From assembly GCA_014584315.1 (NCBI GenBank), contig JACTNA010000003.1, positions 87,862 to 151,861 of the forward strand: a DNA stretch of 64,000 nt, written 5' to 3'. Source of the DNA: Planctomycetota bacterium (GTDB lineage Bacteria > Planctomycetota > Phycisphaerae > Phycisphaerales > UBA1924). This document shows positions 41,788 to 50,401 of the stretch, piece after piece (the stretch's first letter is position 1; every line of letters starts with the position of its first letter). The translations under genes were made by a program, and so were the position numbers. Below the pieces are notes generated by a model. It saw nothing but the letters and a program-made list of their open reading frames with translations, ran no database searches and was not told the origin of the DNA.

Positions 41788-44181
41788 ATGGTCTGTGGAC
41801 GCGAGGCGATCGGGCGGGGAGCGGTGTTGGCGGCGTGCGCGGTGGTCTGTGCGGCGGGGGCGGCCGCCGTGGGTCAGCCGGGGCAGCCGACGCCGCGTGA
41901 GCGGCTGGACTGGATCGCGGACCGCCTGGATGAGCAGCGGGTGGAGCACCACGTGCCGGGGATGGCGCTGGCGGTGATCGCCGGCGGGCGGGTGGTGCTG
42001 GTTCGCGGGTTCGGCCTGGCGGACGTCGAGTCGGGGCGCGAGGCGACCGAGGAGACGAGGTTCGCGGTCGGGTCGACGACGAAGGCGATGACGGCGACGC
42101 TGGTGGCGATGCTGGCGGACGAGGGGAAGTTGGGCTTCGACGACCTGGTGAGCGAGCGTGTGGCCGGGTTCCGCTTCGCGGACGAGGACCTGAACGCGCG
42201 CGCGACGATCCGCGATCTGCTGAGCCATCGCTCCGGGCTGGCGGCGATGGAGCCGCTGTGGTACGGGCTGGACACGACGCGCGAGGAGATTCTGGCCGCG
42301 GCGTCGCGGGCGGAGCCGTTGCACGCGCTGCGTGAGCAGTTCGTGTATTGCAACGTCGGGTACCTGGCGGCGGGGGTGGCGGCGGCGCAGGCGGCGGGGA
42401 CGGACTGGGACACGCTGATCGCGGAGCGGCTGTTCGGGCCGCTGGGGATGGTGACGGCGAACTCGACGTACGCGGCGGCGCAGGCGGACCCGGAGATGGC
42501 GCTCGGGTACATGTGGGACGCGGAGCAGGGCGAGTTGGTGCGTCAGCCGATGCGGAGCGCGGACGGGGTGGGGCCGGCAGGCTCGGTGAACGCGAGCGTG
42601 CTGGACATGAGCCGGTGGGCGCTGTTCCAGTTGGGGCGTGGGGAGATCGACGGCGTGCGCCTGCTGAGCGAGGAGCGGCACGCGGAAACGTGGCACAAGC
42701 ACATGGAGATGTCGCCGGGGATCGGGTACGGGCTGGGGTGGATGCTGCGCGACTGGGAGGGCGTGCCGGTGGTGGAGCACGCGGGGGGGATCGACGGGTT
42801 CACGGCGCAGGTCTCGCTGATCCCGACGCGGAACGCGGGGTACGTGCTGCTGATGAACCTGTTCGGCAGCCCGTTGCAGGAGTCGTCGCGGCAGGTGGTG
42901 TACCGCGGGCTGTTCGGGGACATCTCGGAGGCGGCGGAGGGCGAGGCGGGCGCGGAGCGGTTCGTGGGTCGGTACGTGGCGAACTTCGGTCCGTTCAAGG
43001 ACGCGCGGTTCACGGTGACGCTCAAGGCGGGGAAACTGTTCGTGGACGTGCCGGGGCAGATGAACTTCGAGCTGGCCCCGCCGGACGGGGAGGGGAAGCG
43101 GAAGTTCACGATCACGGACCAGATCGCGGTGCGGTTCGACGAGCGCGACGGCGAGGTGGTCGGGATGACCCTGTTCCAGAGCGGGATGACGTTCGAGACG
43201 CCGCGCGAGGGCGTGGAGATTCCGGCGGAGATGACGGCGGCGGAGGCGGAGGAGTTCGAGGGCGAATACCGGTTCGAGCAGGCGAACATGACGATGCGCG
43301 TGCTGTACAACAAGGGGCGGCTCGCGCTGGACGTTCCCGGGCAGGGCGTCTTCGACCTCCGCCCGCCGGACGGGGAAGGGATGCGCGCGACGCGCATGAC
43401 CGACACGATCAAGGTGCGCTTCAACCGCGACGAAGACGGGAAGGTCGTTTCGATGACGAACGTCCAGCGTGGGCAGCAGTTCGACCTGCCGCGCGTGAGC
43501 GGGCCGGGCGAGGGGGATCGGCTGCCGACGGTGGACGAGGCGCTCGCGCTCGTGGAACGCGGCGGATCGATCGACACCGAGGGCCGGCTGCGGACGGTGC
43601 GCATCGAGGGGACGATGCGGTTCGTCAACATCGGGATCGAGGGGCGCGAACGGACGACGGCCGCGGCGGACGGACGGTTCCGGATGGCGCTGGACTTCGG
43701 TCGGTTCGGGCGGAGCGAGTCGATCGTCGGGCGTGAGCGGGGCTGGTCCGACTCGACGGCCGCGCCCGACCGCGAACTGACCGGGGAGCAACTGGCGCAG
43801 GCGCGGCTGCAAGGGCCGCTCGCGCTGGCGGGCGACTGGCGGAAGACGTTCGATCGGGTCGTGGTGGATTCGCGCGGCGAGGTGGACGGGCGCGCGGTGA
43901 TCGCGGTGCGGCTGGAACGGGAGGGCGCGAAGCCCGCGACGGTGCGGGTGGACGCGGAGTCGGGGCTGCCGGTCTCGATGGAGACGCAGCAGTTCAGCGC
44001 GCTGGGCCAGGCGTATCCGCTGACGTACCGCTTCGAGGACTGGCGCGAGGTCGGCGGCGTGCTGCTGCCGCACCGGGTGTGGATGGAGATCCCGTTGGTC
44101 GGTCGGGTCGAGAGCGTGTGCGATCGGGTGGAGGCGAACGTGCGGGTGGAGGACGCGGAGTTCGAGCCTCCGGCGCGGTGA
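41788..44181 (+). CDS. Exported serine hydrolase (class C beta-lactamase-like) with extended C-terminal domains
   Basis: A 797-residue protein with signal peptide (REAIGRGAVLAACAVVCAAGAAAVGQ). Residues 38-400 are a beta-lactamase/penicillin-binding-protein-like hydrolase with nucleophile S96 and K99 in GSTTKA, Y187-C-N189 as the YxN motif, and HAGGIDGF as the third motif. Two similar beta-rich repeats follow (PGQMNFELAPPDGEGKRKFTITDQIAVRF and PGQGVFDLRPPDGEGMRATRMTDTIKVRF), then a C-terminal lipoprotein-sorting-like beta domain (RIEGTMRFVNIGIEGRERT...YPLTYRFEDWREVGGVLLPHRV). It is probably a peptidase or esterase acting outside the cell rather than a resistance enzyme. AAGGAG precedes the ATG. 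Its stop abuts that of the convergent MBL gene. Confidence 0.88.
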   Translation: MVCGREAIGRGAVLAACAVVCAAGAAAVGQPGQPTPRERLDWIADRLDEQRVEHHVPGMALAVIAGGRVVLVRGFGLADVESGREATEETRFAVGSTTKAMTATLVAMLADEGKLGFDDLVSERVAGFRFADEDLNARATIRDLLSHRSGLAAMEPLWYGLDTTREEILAAASRAEPLHALREQFVYCNVGYLAAGVAAAQAAGTDWDTLIAERLFGPLGMVTANSTYAAAQADPEMALGYMWDAEQGELVRQPMRSADGVGPAGSVNASVLDMSRWALFQLGRGEIDGVRLLSEERHAETWHKHMEMSPGIGYGLGWMLRDWEGVPVVEHAGGIDGFTAQVSLIPTRNAGYVLLMNLFGSPLQESSRQVVYRGLFGDISEAAEGEAGAERFVGRYVANFGPFKDARFTVTLKAGKLFVDVPGQMNFELAPPDGEGKRKFTITDQIAVRFDERDGEVVGMTLFQSGMTFETPREGVEIPAEMTAAEAEEFEGEYRFEQANMTMRVLYNKGRLALDVPGQGVFDLRPPDGEGMRATRMTDTIKVRFNRDEDGKVVSMTNVQRGQQFDLPRVSGPGEGDRLPTVDEALALVERGGSIDTEGRLRTVRIEGTMRFVNIGIEGRERTTAAADGRFRMALDFGRFGRSESIVGRERGWSDSTAAPDRELTGEQLAQARLQGPLALAGDWRKTFDRVVVDSRGEVDGRAVIAVRLEREGAKPATVRVDAESGLPVSMETQQFSALGQAYPLTYRFEDWREVGGVLLPHRVWMEIPLVGRVESVCDRVEANVRVEDAEFEPPAR

Positions 44182-44994
44182 TCACTCGAGCGTGAGACCG
44201 TCGTGCGCGAGCGCCATGCCTTCGGGGAGGTCGGCGTTGGTGTCGGCGTGGGCCAGGTCGTGGCTCATGTGGACGAAGAGGGTGCGCTCGGCGGCGAGTT
44301 CGTGGGCGACGGAGACGGCCTGGCCGAGGGTGAAATGGGTCGGGTGGCGGCGGTGGCGGAGGGCGTCGAGGACGAGAGTGCGCAGGCCGCGGAGGACGGG
44401 CCAGGACTCGGGGGGGACGGCCGAGACGTCGGTGCACCAGGCGAGGGGGAGGAAGGGGGCGCCGAGGGGGGGGGTCGGGTCGATGCGGTATCCGAGGATG
44501 GGGAGGCGCCCGTGCAGCAGCCGGAGGGGCGTGACGCGCAGGCCGTGCAGGTCGATGGGTTCGGCGGGGCGGACGGGGTGGGCGATGAGCGAGGCGACGA
44601 AGGACCGCTGGACGTTGCGTTCCGGCTCGAAGATGTGCCGGTAGACGCGGCGGAGGTCGTCGAGGACGCGCGGCTCGGCGTGGAGGTCGATGGGTGCGTT
44701 CATGACGGCGTTGAAGCGTCGGACCTCGTCGAGGCCGAAGACGTGATCGACGTGGTTGTGTGTGATGAGGATGGCGTCGAGGCGGTCGAGCCGCTCGCGG
44801 AGGGCCTGCTGGCGCAGGTCCGGCCCGGCGTCGAGGAGGAGAGCGCGCGGCGCGCCGCCGGGGTCGGTCCACCGGAGGCACGCGCTGGTGCGGAGGCGGT
44901 GGTCGCGCGGGTCGGTGGAGGCGCAGACGGCGCAGGCGCATCCGATGGCGGGGACACCCGCGGAGGTTCCGGTGCCGAGGAAGGTGAAGCGCAC
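44182..44994 (-). CDS. MBL-fold metallohydrolase, PhnP-like
   Basis: A 270-residue metallo-beta-lactamase-fold phosphodiesterase. It opens RFTFLGTGTSAGVPAIGCACAVC, typical of PhnP-like enzymes including the paired cysteines of the zinc site. The metal motif is THNHVDHVFGLDEVR, with further ligands in PLRLLHGRLPILGYRI, WCTDVS and FVHMSHDLAH. It probably hydrolyses a cyclic phosphodiester such as 5-phosphoribosyl 1,2-cyclic phosphate; no other phn genes are present. The GTG at 44994 is chosen over upstream frames because it is the family N-terminus and follows TACGCT by exactly 6 nt. Confidence 0.9.
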   Translation of the reverse strand: MRFTFLGTGTSAGVPAIGCACAVCASTDPRDHRLRTSACLRWTDPGGAPRALLLDAGPDLRQQALRERLDRLDAILITHNHVDHVFGLDEVRRFNAVMNAPIDLHAEPRVLDDLRRVYRHIFEPERNVQRSFVASLIAHPVRPAEPIDLHGLRVTPLRLLHGRLPILGYRIDPTPPLGAPFLPLAWCTDVSAVPPESWPVLRGLRTLVLDALRHRRHPTHFTLGQAVSVAHELAAERTLFVHMSHDLAHADTNADLPEGMALAHDGLTLE

Positions 44995-45072
44995 GCGGAG
45001 AGCGTAGCGTTGGGCGTGGCGTGAAGGGCGGTGCGCCCGGCGACGCCCGCGTCGATACAAGGAGACGAGCGG

Positions 45073-45279
45073 ATGCCCTACGTGAACGTGCGGATCACCA
45101 ACGACGGCGTGACGCGGGAGCAGAAGGCGCAGATCGTGTCGGAGATCACGGCGACGCTCGGCCGCGTGCTGGGGAAGAAGCCGGAGCACACGCACGTGGT
45201 GATCGACGAGGTGGAGTTGGAGAACTGGGGCTTCGCGGGGATGCTGACGTCGGAGTGGCGCGCCAAAGGGGCGGGGTGA
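45073..45279 (+). CDS. 4-oxalocrotonate tautomerase family protein
   Basis: A 68-residue tautomerase-superfamily subunit. The catalytic proline follows the initiator methionine (MPYVNVRITNDGVTREQKAQIVSEITATLGRVLGKKPEHTHVVIDEV). The 'WGFAGMLTSEWR' tail fits the PptA/4-OT type that forms hexamers. It catalyses keto-enol tautomerisation of a 2-oxo acid; the natural substrate is not evident from the neighbours. AAGGAG lies 8 nt before the ATG, which must be the start because Pro must become residue 1. It is divergent from the PhnP-like gene. Confidence 0.92.
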   Translation: MPYVNVRITNDGVTREQKAQIVSEITATLGRVLGKKPEHTHVVIDEVELENWGFAGMLTSEWRAKGAG

Positions 45280-45334
45280 GGCCCGCCGGGATACGGGACT
45301 GAGCGGCGGGTGTTCCGCGAGTTCGGGAAGAGGC

Positions 45335-45360
45335 GACGGGGCCTGGCAAGGCCCCGCCCC
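45335..45360. repeat. GACGGGGCCT palindromic element, copy 3
   Basis: CGGGGCCT (45337-45344) pairs with AGGCCCCG (45349-45356) with a 4-nt loop, followed by CCCC. It lies between the tautomerase stop and the stop of the minus-strand dockerin gene. It is the best-formed of the three related elements and may terminate both genes. Confidence 0.55.
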
Positions 45361-45372
45361 TGTGTGTGTGCG

Positions 45373-46779
45373 TCATTCGCAGCCGGCGGTGTAGGCGTTC
45401 AGGAAGGCGAGGACGTCGAGCGTGTTGATGACGGTGTCGCCGTTGAAGTCGGCGCGCGGGTCGAGCGCGACGTAGGCGTTGAGGAAGGCCAGCACGTCGA
45501 GCGTGTTCACGACGGTGTCGCCGTTGAAGTCGGCGGGGCAGGCGTGGTCGTCCGGCTCGGCGGGGACGACGGTGAGCAGGAGGGTCGCGGGGAGTGAGGC
45601 CGGGATGGTGAAGCCCCCGGTCGCGGCGACGAGGTCGCCCTCGGGCATGACGGCGATGCCGGGGCCGACGGTGTCCATCCACGTGTCATCGGAGAGGCCC
45701 GCGCCCGCGAGGTTCACGTCCATGAAGTCGGACATGAAGGGTGAGAAGCCGGGATCGGGCGAGTCGTTGTTGGCGGCGGAGAGGTGCATGAACGGCGCGT
45801 AGGCGGGTCCGCCGACGGCCCTGTGATCGCTGATGACGAGGCGGGCGAGGACGCCCTCCAGGCCCGGCCCGTCGTGCCCGCCCTGGAGGCAGACGGGGAG
45901 GATGGGAACGAAGATCCAGCCGACCTCGGGCTGGTGGCCGACGAGTTGGAGTTGGATGATCTCGATGGGGACGGTGAGGATCGGGTCGTTCCAGTAGGCG
46001 GGATCGACGGCGAGGGACCGTCCGCCGTCGCGGTCGAGGATGTCGAAGCGTGGCGCGAAGATGGTGAGCATGTTGAGGAAGGGGTCGAAGTTGACGACGG
46101 TGCCGGCCGCGGAGGATGCGCCGGCGGTGAGCCACCCGCTCGGCGGCTCGGCGTCGGCGGCGCGGCCGGAGTGCTTGGCGCGGACGAGGGTCTCGCCGCT
46201 GACGCGACGCGGCGTTTCGGTAGCGGAGATGAGCGAGACCGCGCCGTAGCCGTCCCAGTGCGTCGCCTTTCCGGCCTCGTGCTCGGTCGCGCCCCAGACG
46301 GCGAGTTTCTTGGCCGCGCCGTACTTGATGTTGCGTGAAACGGTCGAGACGATGCCCGGCAGGTCGTTGGGATCGTCGTCGTCGTCGTGCGGGCCGTCGA
46401 GGTGCTTGCCCTTGATGCCGATCTGGGCGGCCTCCGCGCCGTCGTCCGCGGCCTCGGTGTCGTCGCCGTCCTTGTCGAGGTCCCAGCCGGCGACAACGTG
46501 GTAGACGTTGAACGTCCAGTTGACGCCGGCGATGGCGAGCGAGACGCCCCCCGCGCCGTCCGGCCCGTTCTTGTTGATCCCGTCCGCGGGGGCGTCCGTG
46601 TCGGTGGTGCGGAAGTCTCCCTTGGCCTCGAACTTGTCCTTCTTGTCGACGAGGACTTTGACGGCGGACCCGGCGGTGTTGTCCGCGAAGGCGCGGGCGC
46701 CGGCGAGGGCGAGACCCGCGGCGAGGGCGAGCGCGAGCGTGGCGCTCGGGCCTGGACGGTGCGTGACGTGGCGGTGCAT
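45373..46779 (-). CDS. Secreted protein with tandem dockerin-like C-terminus
   Basis: 468 residues with signal peptide PSATLALALAAGLALAGARAFA. The mature part, beta-rich with an acidic stretch (DGPHDDDDDPNDLPG), matches no family I recognise. The last 60 residues are two copies of CPADFNGDTVVNTLDVLAFLNAY spaced by 'VALDP', ending AGCE. These carry Ca2+-loop residues D-N-D-T, as in dockerin or EF-hand loops, and mark it for the same surface or export fate as the other two dockerin proteins. GGAGGGAG precedes the ATG by 8 nt. Upstream (167 bp) on the same strand is the protease gene. Confidence 0.82.
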   Translation of the reverse strand: MHRHVTHRPGPSATLALALAAGLALAGARAFADNTAGSAVKVLVDKKDKFEAKGDFRTTDTDAPADGINKNGPDGAGGVSLAIAGVNWTFNVYHVVAGWDLDKDGDDTEAADDGAEAAQIGIKGKHLDGPHDDDDDPNDLPGIVSTVSRNIKYGAAKKLAVWGATEHEAGKATHWDGYGAVSLISATETPRRVSGETLVRAKHSGRAADAEPPSGWLTAGASSAAGTVVNFDPFLNMLTIFAPRFDILDRDGGRSLAVDPAYWNDPILTVPIEIIQLQLVGHQPEVGWIFVPILPVCLQGGHDGPGLEGVLARLVISDHRAVGGPAYAPFMHLSAANNDSPDPGFSPFMSDFMDVNLAGAGLSDDTWMDTVGPGIAVMPEGDLVAATGGFTIPASLPATLLLTVVPAEPDDHACPADFNGDTVVNTLDVLAFLNAYVALDPRADFNGDTVINTLDVLAFLNAYTAGCE

Positions 46780-46946
46780 GGCGTGACTCCCTCCGGGCGC
46801 GGAGAGAGACTCCGGCCCGGCGATGCGCGGGCCGACTTCGGGAACGCCCCGGCAGGCTCGGCCCGGCGTGGCGTGTGACGCGTGCGCAGCGACAGCGCGG
46901 CACGCCACTCACGCGAGTTCGTGGCACGACATGCCCTGCTGCCGAT

Positions 46947-48473
46947 TCAGTCGCAGCCGGCGGTGTAGGCGTTGAGGAAGGCGAGGACGTCGAGTGTGTT
47001 GATGACGGTGTCGCCGTTGAAGTCCGCGGCGGGATCGCCGGCGGTGTAGGCGTTGAGGAAGGCCAGCACATCCAGCGTATTCACCACCGTGTCGCCGTTG
47101 AAGTCGGCGGGGCAGGGTTGCGTCATGGCGGCGAGGACTGCGGCGTGGGCGTTGATGCGGCCGTGGCCGAAGGTCTCGTCCCAGCCGGGCGTGCCCTTGT
47201 CGTCGGCGGTGGACTCGATGATTTCGCGCACCTCAACGTTCGTGAGAGCGGGGTTGACGCTGAGCACGAGGGCGGCGAGGCCCGAGACGTGCGGGCAGGC
47301 CATCGAGGTGCCGGACTGGTAGGAGTAGGTGTTGGGATTGAAGAGCGTGTCCCAGGTCGAGTAGACATCGACGCCGGGCGCGGTCACGGACATCTCGGGT
47401 CCGGTGGTGGTGAAGGGGGCGATCTGGTCGCGGTTGTTGGTGGCGCCGACGGCCATGGCCTCCGGGGCGGCGGCGGGCGAGCCGATCGTGCCGCCGGCGG
47501 TGTTGCCGCTGGCGGCGACGACGATCACGCCGGCGTTGTGGGCGTAGGCGACGGCGTTGTCGACGACGGTGCTGCGCCCGGGGAACCCGAGGCTGAGCGA
47601 GGCGACGTGCGCGCCGTTGTCGGCGGCCCAGACGATGCCGGCGGCGACCTGGGCCTCGGTGCCCGCGCCGAAGTCGTTGAGGACGCGGACGGGCATGATG
47701 CTGACCATCCAGTTGACGCCGGTGACGCCGACGCCGTTGTTGCCGCGGGCGCCGATGATGCCGGCGCAGTGCGTGCCGTGCGAGATGAGCCAACTGTCGT
47801 CCGCGCCGGAGTTGTTGTCGATCACGTCCCAGCCCGGGACGCGGTTGGGCGTGATGTCGGGGTGGCTGAAGGAGACGCCGGTGTCGATGACGGCGACGAC
47901 CACGCTCGCGCTGCCGACGGAGTGGTCCCAGGCTTCCGGCGCGTCGATGTCGGCATCCGCGACGCCGGCCTGGCCGTTGATGGTCTGGCCGGTGTTGTGC
48001 AGGCCGTATTGCAGGTTGAAGGAGGGGTCGTTGGGGAAGGTGGCGAGGATGCCGCCGAGGCCGTTGAGTTCGGCGCGTTCGACCGCGCCGGCGCGCGCGG
48101 CGTCGGCGTTGATCCGGGCGACGAGGTCGGCGGGGTCGTGGCCCGGCGGGAGCGTGAGGATCCAGCCGCGGTCGAGTTCGAAGCGGGCGGCGAGGTCCTC
48201 GTTGGCGGGCGGGACCGCGAACAGCGGGCGCAGGCTTTCGGCACGAAGGTCGGGGACGAAGGCGGCGAGTTGGGCCAGGGCATCGTCGGTGGTCGCGCCG
48301 GGGGCGAGGCGGAGGATGACCTCGGCCTCGTGCCAGCCGCCCATGACGCCGGGCGCCTCGACCGGGCCGCGGTAGGGCACGACGGGGTCCGGCCAGAGCG
48401 ACTGGGCCCCCGCGGCGGCAGCGACGAGAACGGTTGCAACGAGACCGATGCGAACGGAGCGGCGCGTGAACAT
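46947..48473 (-). CDS. Secreted subtilisin-like serine protease (S8) with dockerin-like tail
   Basis: A 508-residue exported protease. The signal peptide is VRIGLVATVLVAAAAGAQ. A propeptide-like domain of about 130 residues precedes the catalytic core with D197 (VVAVIDTGVSFSHPD), H232 (SHGTHCAGI) and S390 (SYQSGTSMACPHVSG); oxyanion-region ASGNTAGG is also present, so it should be active. The C-terminus is the tandem CPADFNGDTVVNTLDVLAFLNAY unit ending AGCD. GAGGGAG precedes the ATG. It probably degrades or matures proteins at the cell surface; the neighbouring secreted dockerin proteins could be partners or substrates. Confidence 0.94.
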   Translation of the reverse strand: MFTRRSVRIGLVATVLVAAAAGAQSLWPDPVVPYRGPVEAPGVMGGWHEAEVILRLAPGATTDDALAQLAAFVPDLRAESLRPLFAVPPANEDLAARFELDRGWILTLPPGHDPADLVARINADAARAGAVERAELNGLGGILATFPNDPSFNLQYGLHNTGQTINGQAGVADADIDAPEAWDHSVGSASVVVAVIDTGVSFSHPDITPNRVPGWDVIDNNSGADDSWLISHGTHCAGIIGARGNNGVGVTGVNWMVSIMPVRVLNDFGAGTEAQVAAGIVWAADNGAHVASLSLGFPGRSTVVDNAVAYAHNAGVIVVAASGNTAGGTIGSPAAAPEAMAVGATNNRDQIAPFTTTGPEMSVTAPGVDVYSTWDTLFNPNTYSYQSGTSMACPHVSGLAALVLSVNPALTNVEVREIIESTADDKGTPGWDETFGHGRINAHAAVLAAMTQPCPADFNGDTVVNTLDVLAFLNAYTAGDPAADFNGDTVINTLDVLAFLNAYTAGCD

Positions 48474-48674
48474 GCGGGTTCTCCCTCGATTCCTGCGGCG
48501 TGCGGCGCCGGCCGCTCGCCGATCGTGTGACTACTGGTACCGGATCGGGGGGTGCGAGTCCAGCCGAAAGCGTCGATTCTTCGGACGGTCGCGCGTCGGC
48601 GGGGAAGAGGCAAGAGACACAACCGTGACGCGGGAACGCATCCGCCGGCCGGTCGTCTCCGTCTAAGGCTGTGC

Positions 48675-48767
48675 ATGGACCGTTCGGGCGGGCAACCGAG
48701 CGACGATTCGCTGCTCGCGGACTTCGCCGCGGGTAGGCAGGAGGCTCTCGGTGCGATCGCCTCGCGG
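48675..48767 (+). pseudogene. N-terminal fragment of an ECF sigma factor
   Basis: ATG at 48675 opens a 31-codon stretch (SDDSLLADFAAGRQEALGAI) that matches the region-2 start of ECF sigma factors ('LLADFAxGRQEAL'). After residue 31 the frame continues to 49013 with no further sigma similarity. The rest of the gene appears to have been replaced by the promoter of the repeated surface module, as if the module inserted into or recombined with a sigma gene. Confidence 0.55.
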
Positions 48768-48849
48768 CTCATCTTTGCTTGCGGCCGCCGATCGCGGGCT
48801 TTGCGCAGCGATCCCGCGGGTCTGCGCGTCGGAAGATGTGAGATGGGCC

Positions 48850-48878
48850 TTGACGCGGTCGCATCCTCGGTGCATATT
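48850..48878 (+). promoter_or_regulatory. Promoter of repeated surface module, copy 1
   Basis: TTGACG (48850-48855), a 17-nt spacer and CATATT (48873-48878). The same geometry with TTGGCG and CATACT is found before copies 2 and 3, although the spacer bases differ. Confidence 0.6.
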
Positions 48879-48957
48879 GCCATCGTGGGCCACGGGTTCT
48901 CGGCGCGCCCTGCGCGTGCCGGGTGGTGGACACGCCTCGTACATCGGGAGAACGGCA

Positions 48958-49030
48958 ATGGCAGCGATCGACACGGCCGGGACGGTGAAGGGGATTCTTT
49001 CGGGCATCCGTAAGGGGGGGGGTTAGGGTC
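48958..49030 (+). other. 22-codon leader ending in a G9 tract, module copy 1
   Basis: ATG at 48958, behind GGGAG at 6 nt, encodes a basic peptide (MAAIDTAGTVKGILSGIRK then GGG) that stops at TAG 49024-49026 right after nine consecutive G (49014-49022). Removing one G would fuse it in frame to the hydrophobic start of the next CDS, giving a full signal peptide. As written the two are out of frame, and the downstream GTG lies 4 nt after the TAG. Confidence 0.7.
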
Positions 49031-50401
49031 GTGGCCGCGCTGGCCGTGGCGGGGGGCGCCGGAGGGGGGAGCAAGGCGTGGGGGCAGGGTGAACTTCTGC
49101 CGGTCTTCAAGCCACCCGTCACGTTCGTGAGCGGGGGGGGATATCCGTTCGGGCTGGCCGCAGGCGACGTGACTGGTCCGAACGATCAGCCCGACGGCTA
49201 CCCGGAGCTCGCGGTCGTCAACGGCGGCTTCGACGTCAACCGACGCATCCTCTGGAGCGGGATGGGCGTGCGCATCTACCGCAACACCGGCGACTGGGAA
49301 GACCCAGCGAACGGCCTGCTGCTCCTTCAGGACATCACAGAGCACTTCCACGACGAGTTCGATAACCCGCTCACCGTCCCGGCGGACGTGCGCTTCGCCC
49401 ACATGGACGAGGATGAGTACCTCGATCTGGTCATCAGCGCATCTTCGCTCGATCCCGACGACGAGAACTCCCCCGGCATCTGGGGTGTCTTCGTCTATCT
49501 GTGGAACCAGCCCCTCCAAAGGTACGTGTTCAAGAGCTTCACGCCGACACCGCTGCCCGTTCGAGGCTTGGCCGTGGCGGACTTCGACCTGGACGGCCTC
49601 ACCGATGTCGCCGTCGCGCCGGACCTGAACCTCTGGTACGTCCCGATCGACCAGGTGTACGTTCTCCGCAACGACCCATCCGATCCGGGCCGCCTCGAAC
49701 TTGCGGCGGCGGTCGTGCTCGACATCGACAGCCACGACTCGCCCGCCGGGATGGTGGTTGCGGACTTCAACCGCACGTCCGGCCCTGTCCGTCCGGACAT
49801 CGTCACGGGCAACCTGCTCGACAACAACATCTCGCTCCTCACCAACACGGGAGGATTCGGGTTCACGACGGCCCATCGCAACGCGCCGTGCGGGAGTTGG
49901 CATTTCCACGCCATGGCGGCCGGGCGATTCTCGGCGAACACCCTCAGGCATGACGTCGCGGGCCTCATCTACTCCGAAGGCGTCATCCAGGTCCTACACG
50001 GCGACGGCCGGGGCAACTTGTCATTCGACTGCTCGCAGAACGAGCTCGACACGTACTACCTCTCCCCTCCGCCCTTGCCGTTCGTCCCCGCGTGGGACGG
50101 GATTGCGGTGGGACAACTCAATCTGGGCACCAAGCCCGACCTTGTCGTGACGCGCCCAAGCAAGAACACCAGCGCCATCACGTTTCTGCTGGGCAAGGGC
50201 GACGGCACTTTCCAGTACGTCGCCGGCAACCCCAGTTACCACAAGGCGCTCGACACCGGCAACGGCCCGGATTACTCCAAGATGGCGATCCCGGTGATCT
50301 GCGCCGACCTCAACCAGGACGGCTTGGACGACGTCATCACCGCCAACCACGAGAGCCACAACGTCACCGTCCTGATCAACGCCATGGTTGTCATCCCGTG
50401 A
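49031..50401 (+). CDS. FG-GAP/VCBS repeat surface protein, module copy 1
   Basis: 456 residues from GTG 49031. It opens with the hydrophobic core and cleavage site of a signal peptide (ALAVAGGAGGGSKAWGQ) but lacks the basic N-region, which is encoded out of frame just upstream (48958-49026). The mature part is a beta-propeller of FG-GAP/VCBS blades with Ca2+-type loops (DFDLDGLTDVAV, DLNQDGLDDVIT, RFAHMDEDEYLDLVI, LNLGTKPDLVVTRP). It is homologous along its whole length to the protein at 61025 (for example PLPVRGLAVADF, ICADLNQDG, HGDGRGN). Its TGA overlaps the ATG of the HAF gene. It is probably a surface adhesin or structural protein whose export depends on reading through the G tract. Confidence 0.85.
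   Translation: MAALAVAGGAGGGSKAWGQGELLPVFKPPVTFVSGGGYPFGLAAGDVTGPNDQPDGYPELAVVNGGFDVNRRILWSGMGVRIYRNTGDWEDPANGLLLLQDITEHFHDEFDNPLTVPADVRFAHMDEDEYLDLVISASSLDPDDENSPGIWGVFVYLWNQPLQRYVFKSFTPTPLPVRGLAVADFDLDGLTDVAVAPDLNLWYVPIDQVYVLRNDPSDPGRLELAAAVVLDIDSHDSPAGMVVADFNRTSGPVRPDIVTGNLLDNNISLLTNTGGFGFTTAHRNAPCGSWHFHAMAAGRFSANTLRHDVAGLIYSEGVIQVLHGDGRGNLSFDCSQNELDTYYLSPPPLPFVPAWDGIAVGQLNLGTKPDLVVTRPSKNTSAITFLLGKGDGTFQYVAGNPSYHKALDTGNGPDYSKMAIPVICADLNQDGLDDVITANHESHNVTVLINAMVVIP

Larger units (their letters stand above)
48474..48957. other. 484-bp intergenic region with sigma-factor remnant and module promoter
   Basis: From left to right it holds the upstream region of the protease gene, a 31-codon ECF sigma-like fragment (48675-48767), a palindrome TCCCGCGGG near 48812-48820, the module promoter (48850-48878) and a leader of about 72 nt running to the ATG at 48958. 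Other open frames here have no support. Confidence 0.55.

Noticed and set aside
41788..44181. Beta-lactam resistance gene
   Set aside because: SxxK, YxN and HAGG motifs are shared by many exported esterases and peptidases, and the protein has large extra C-terminal domains; nothing specific to resistance is visible.
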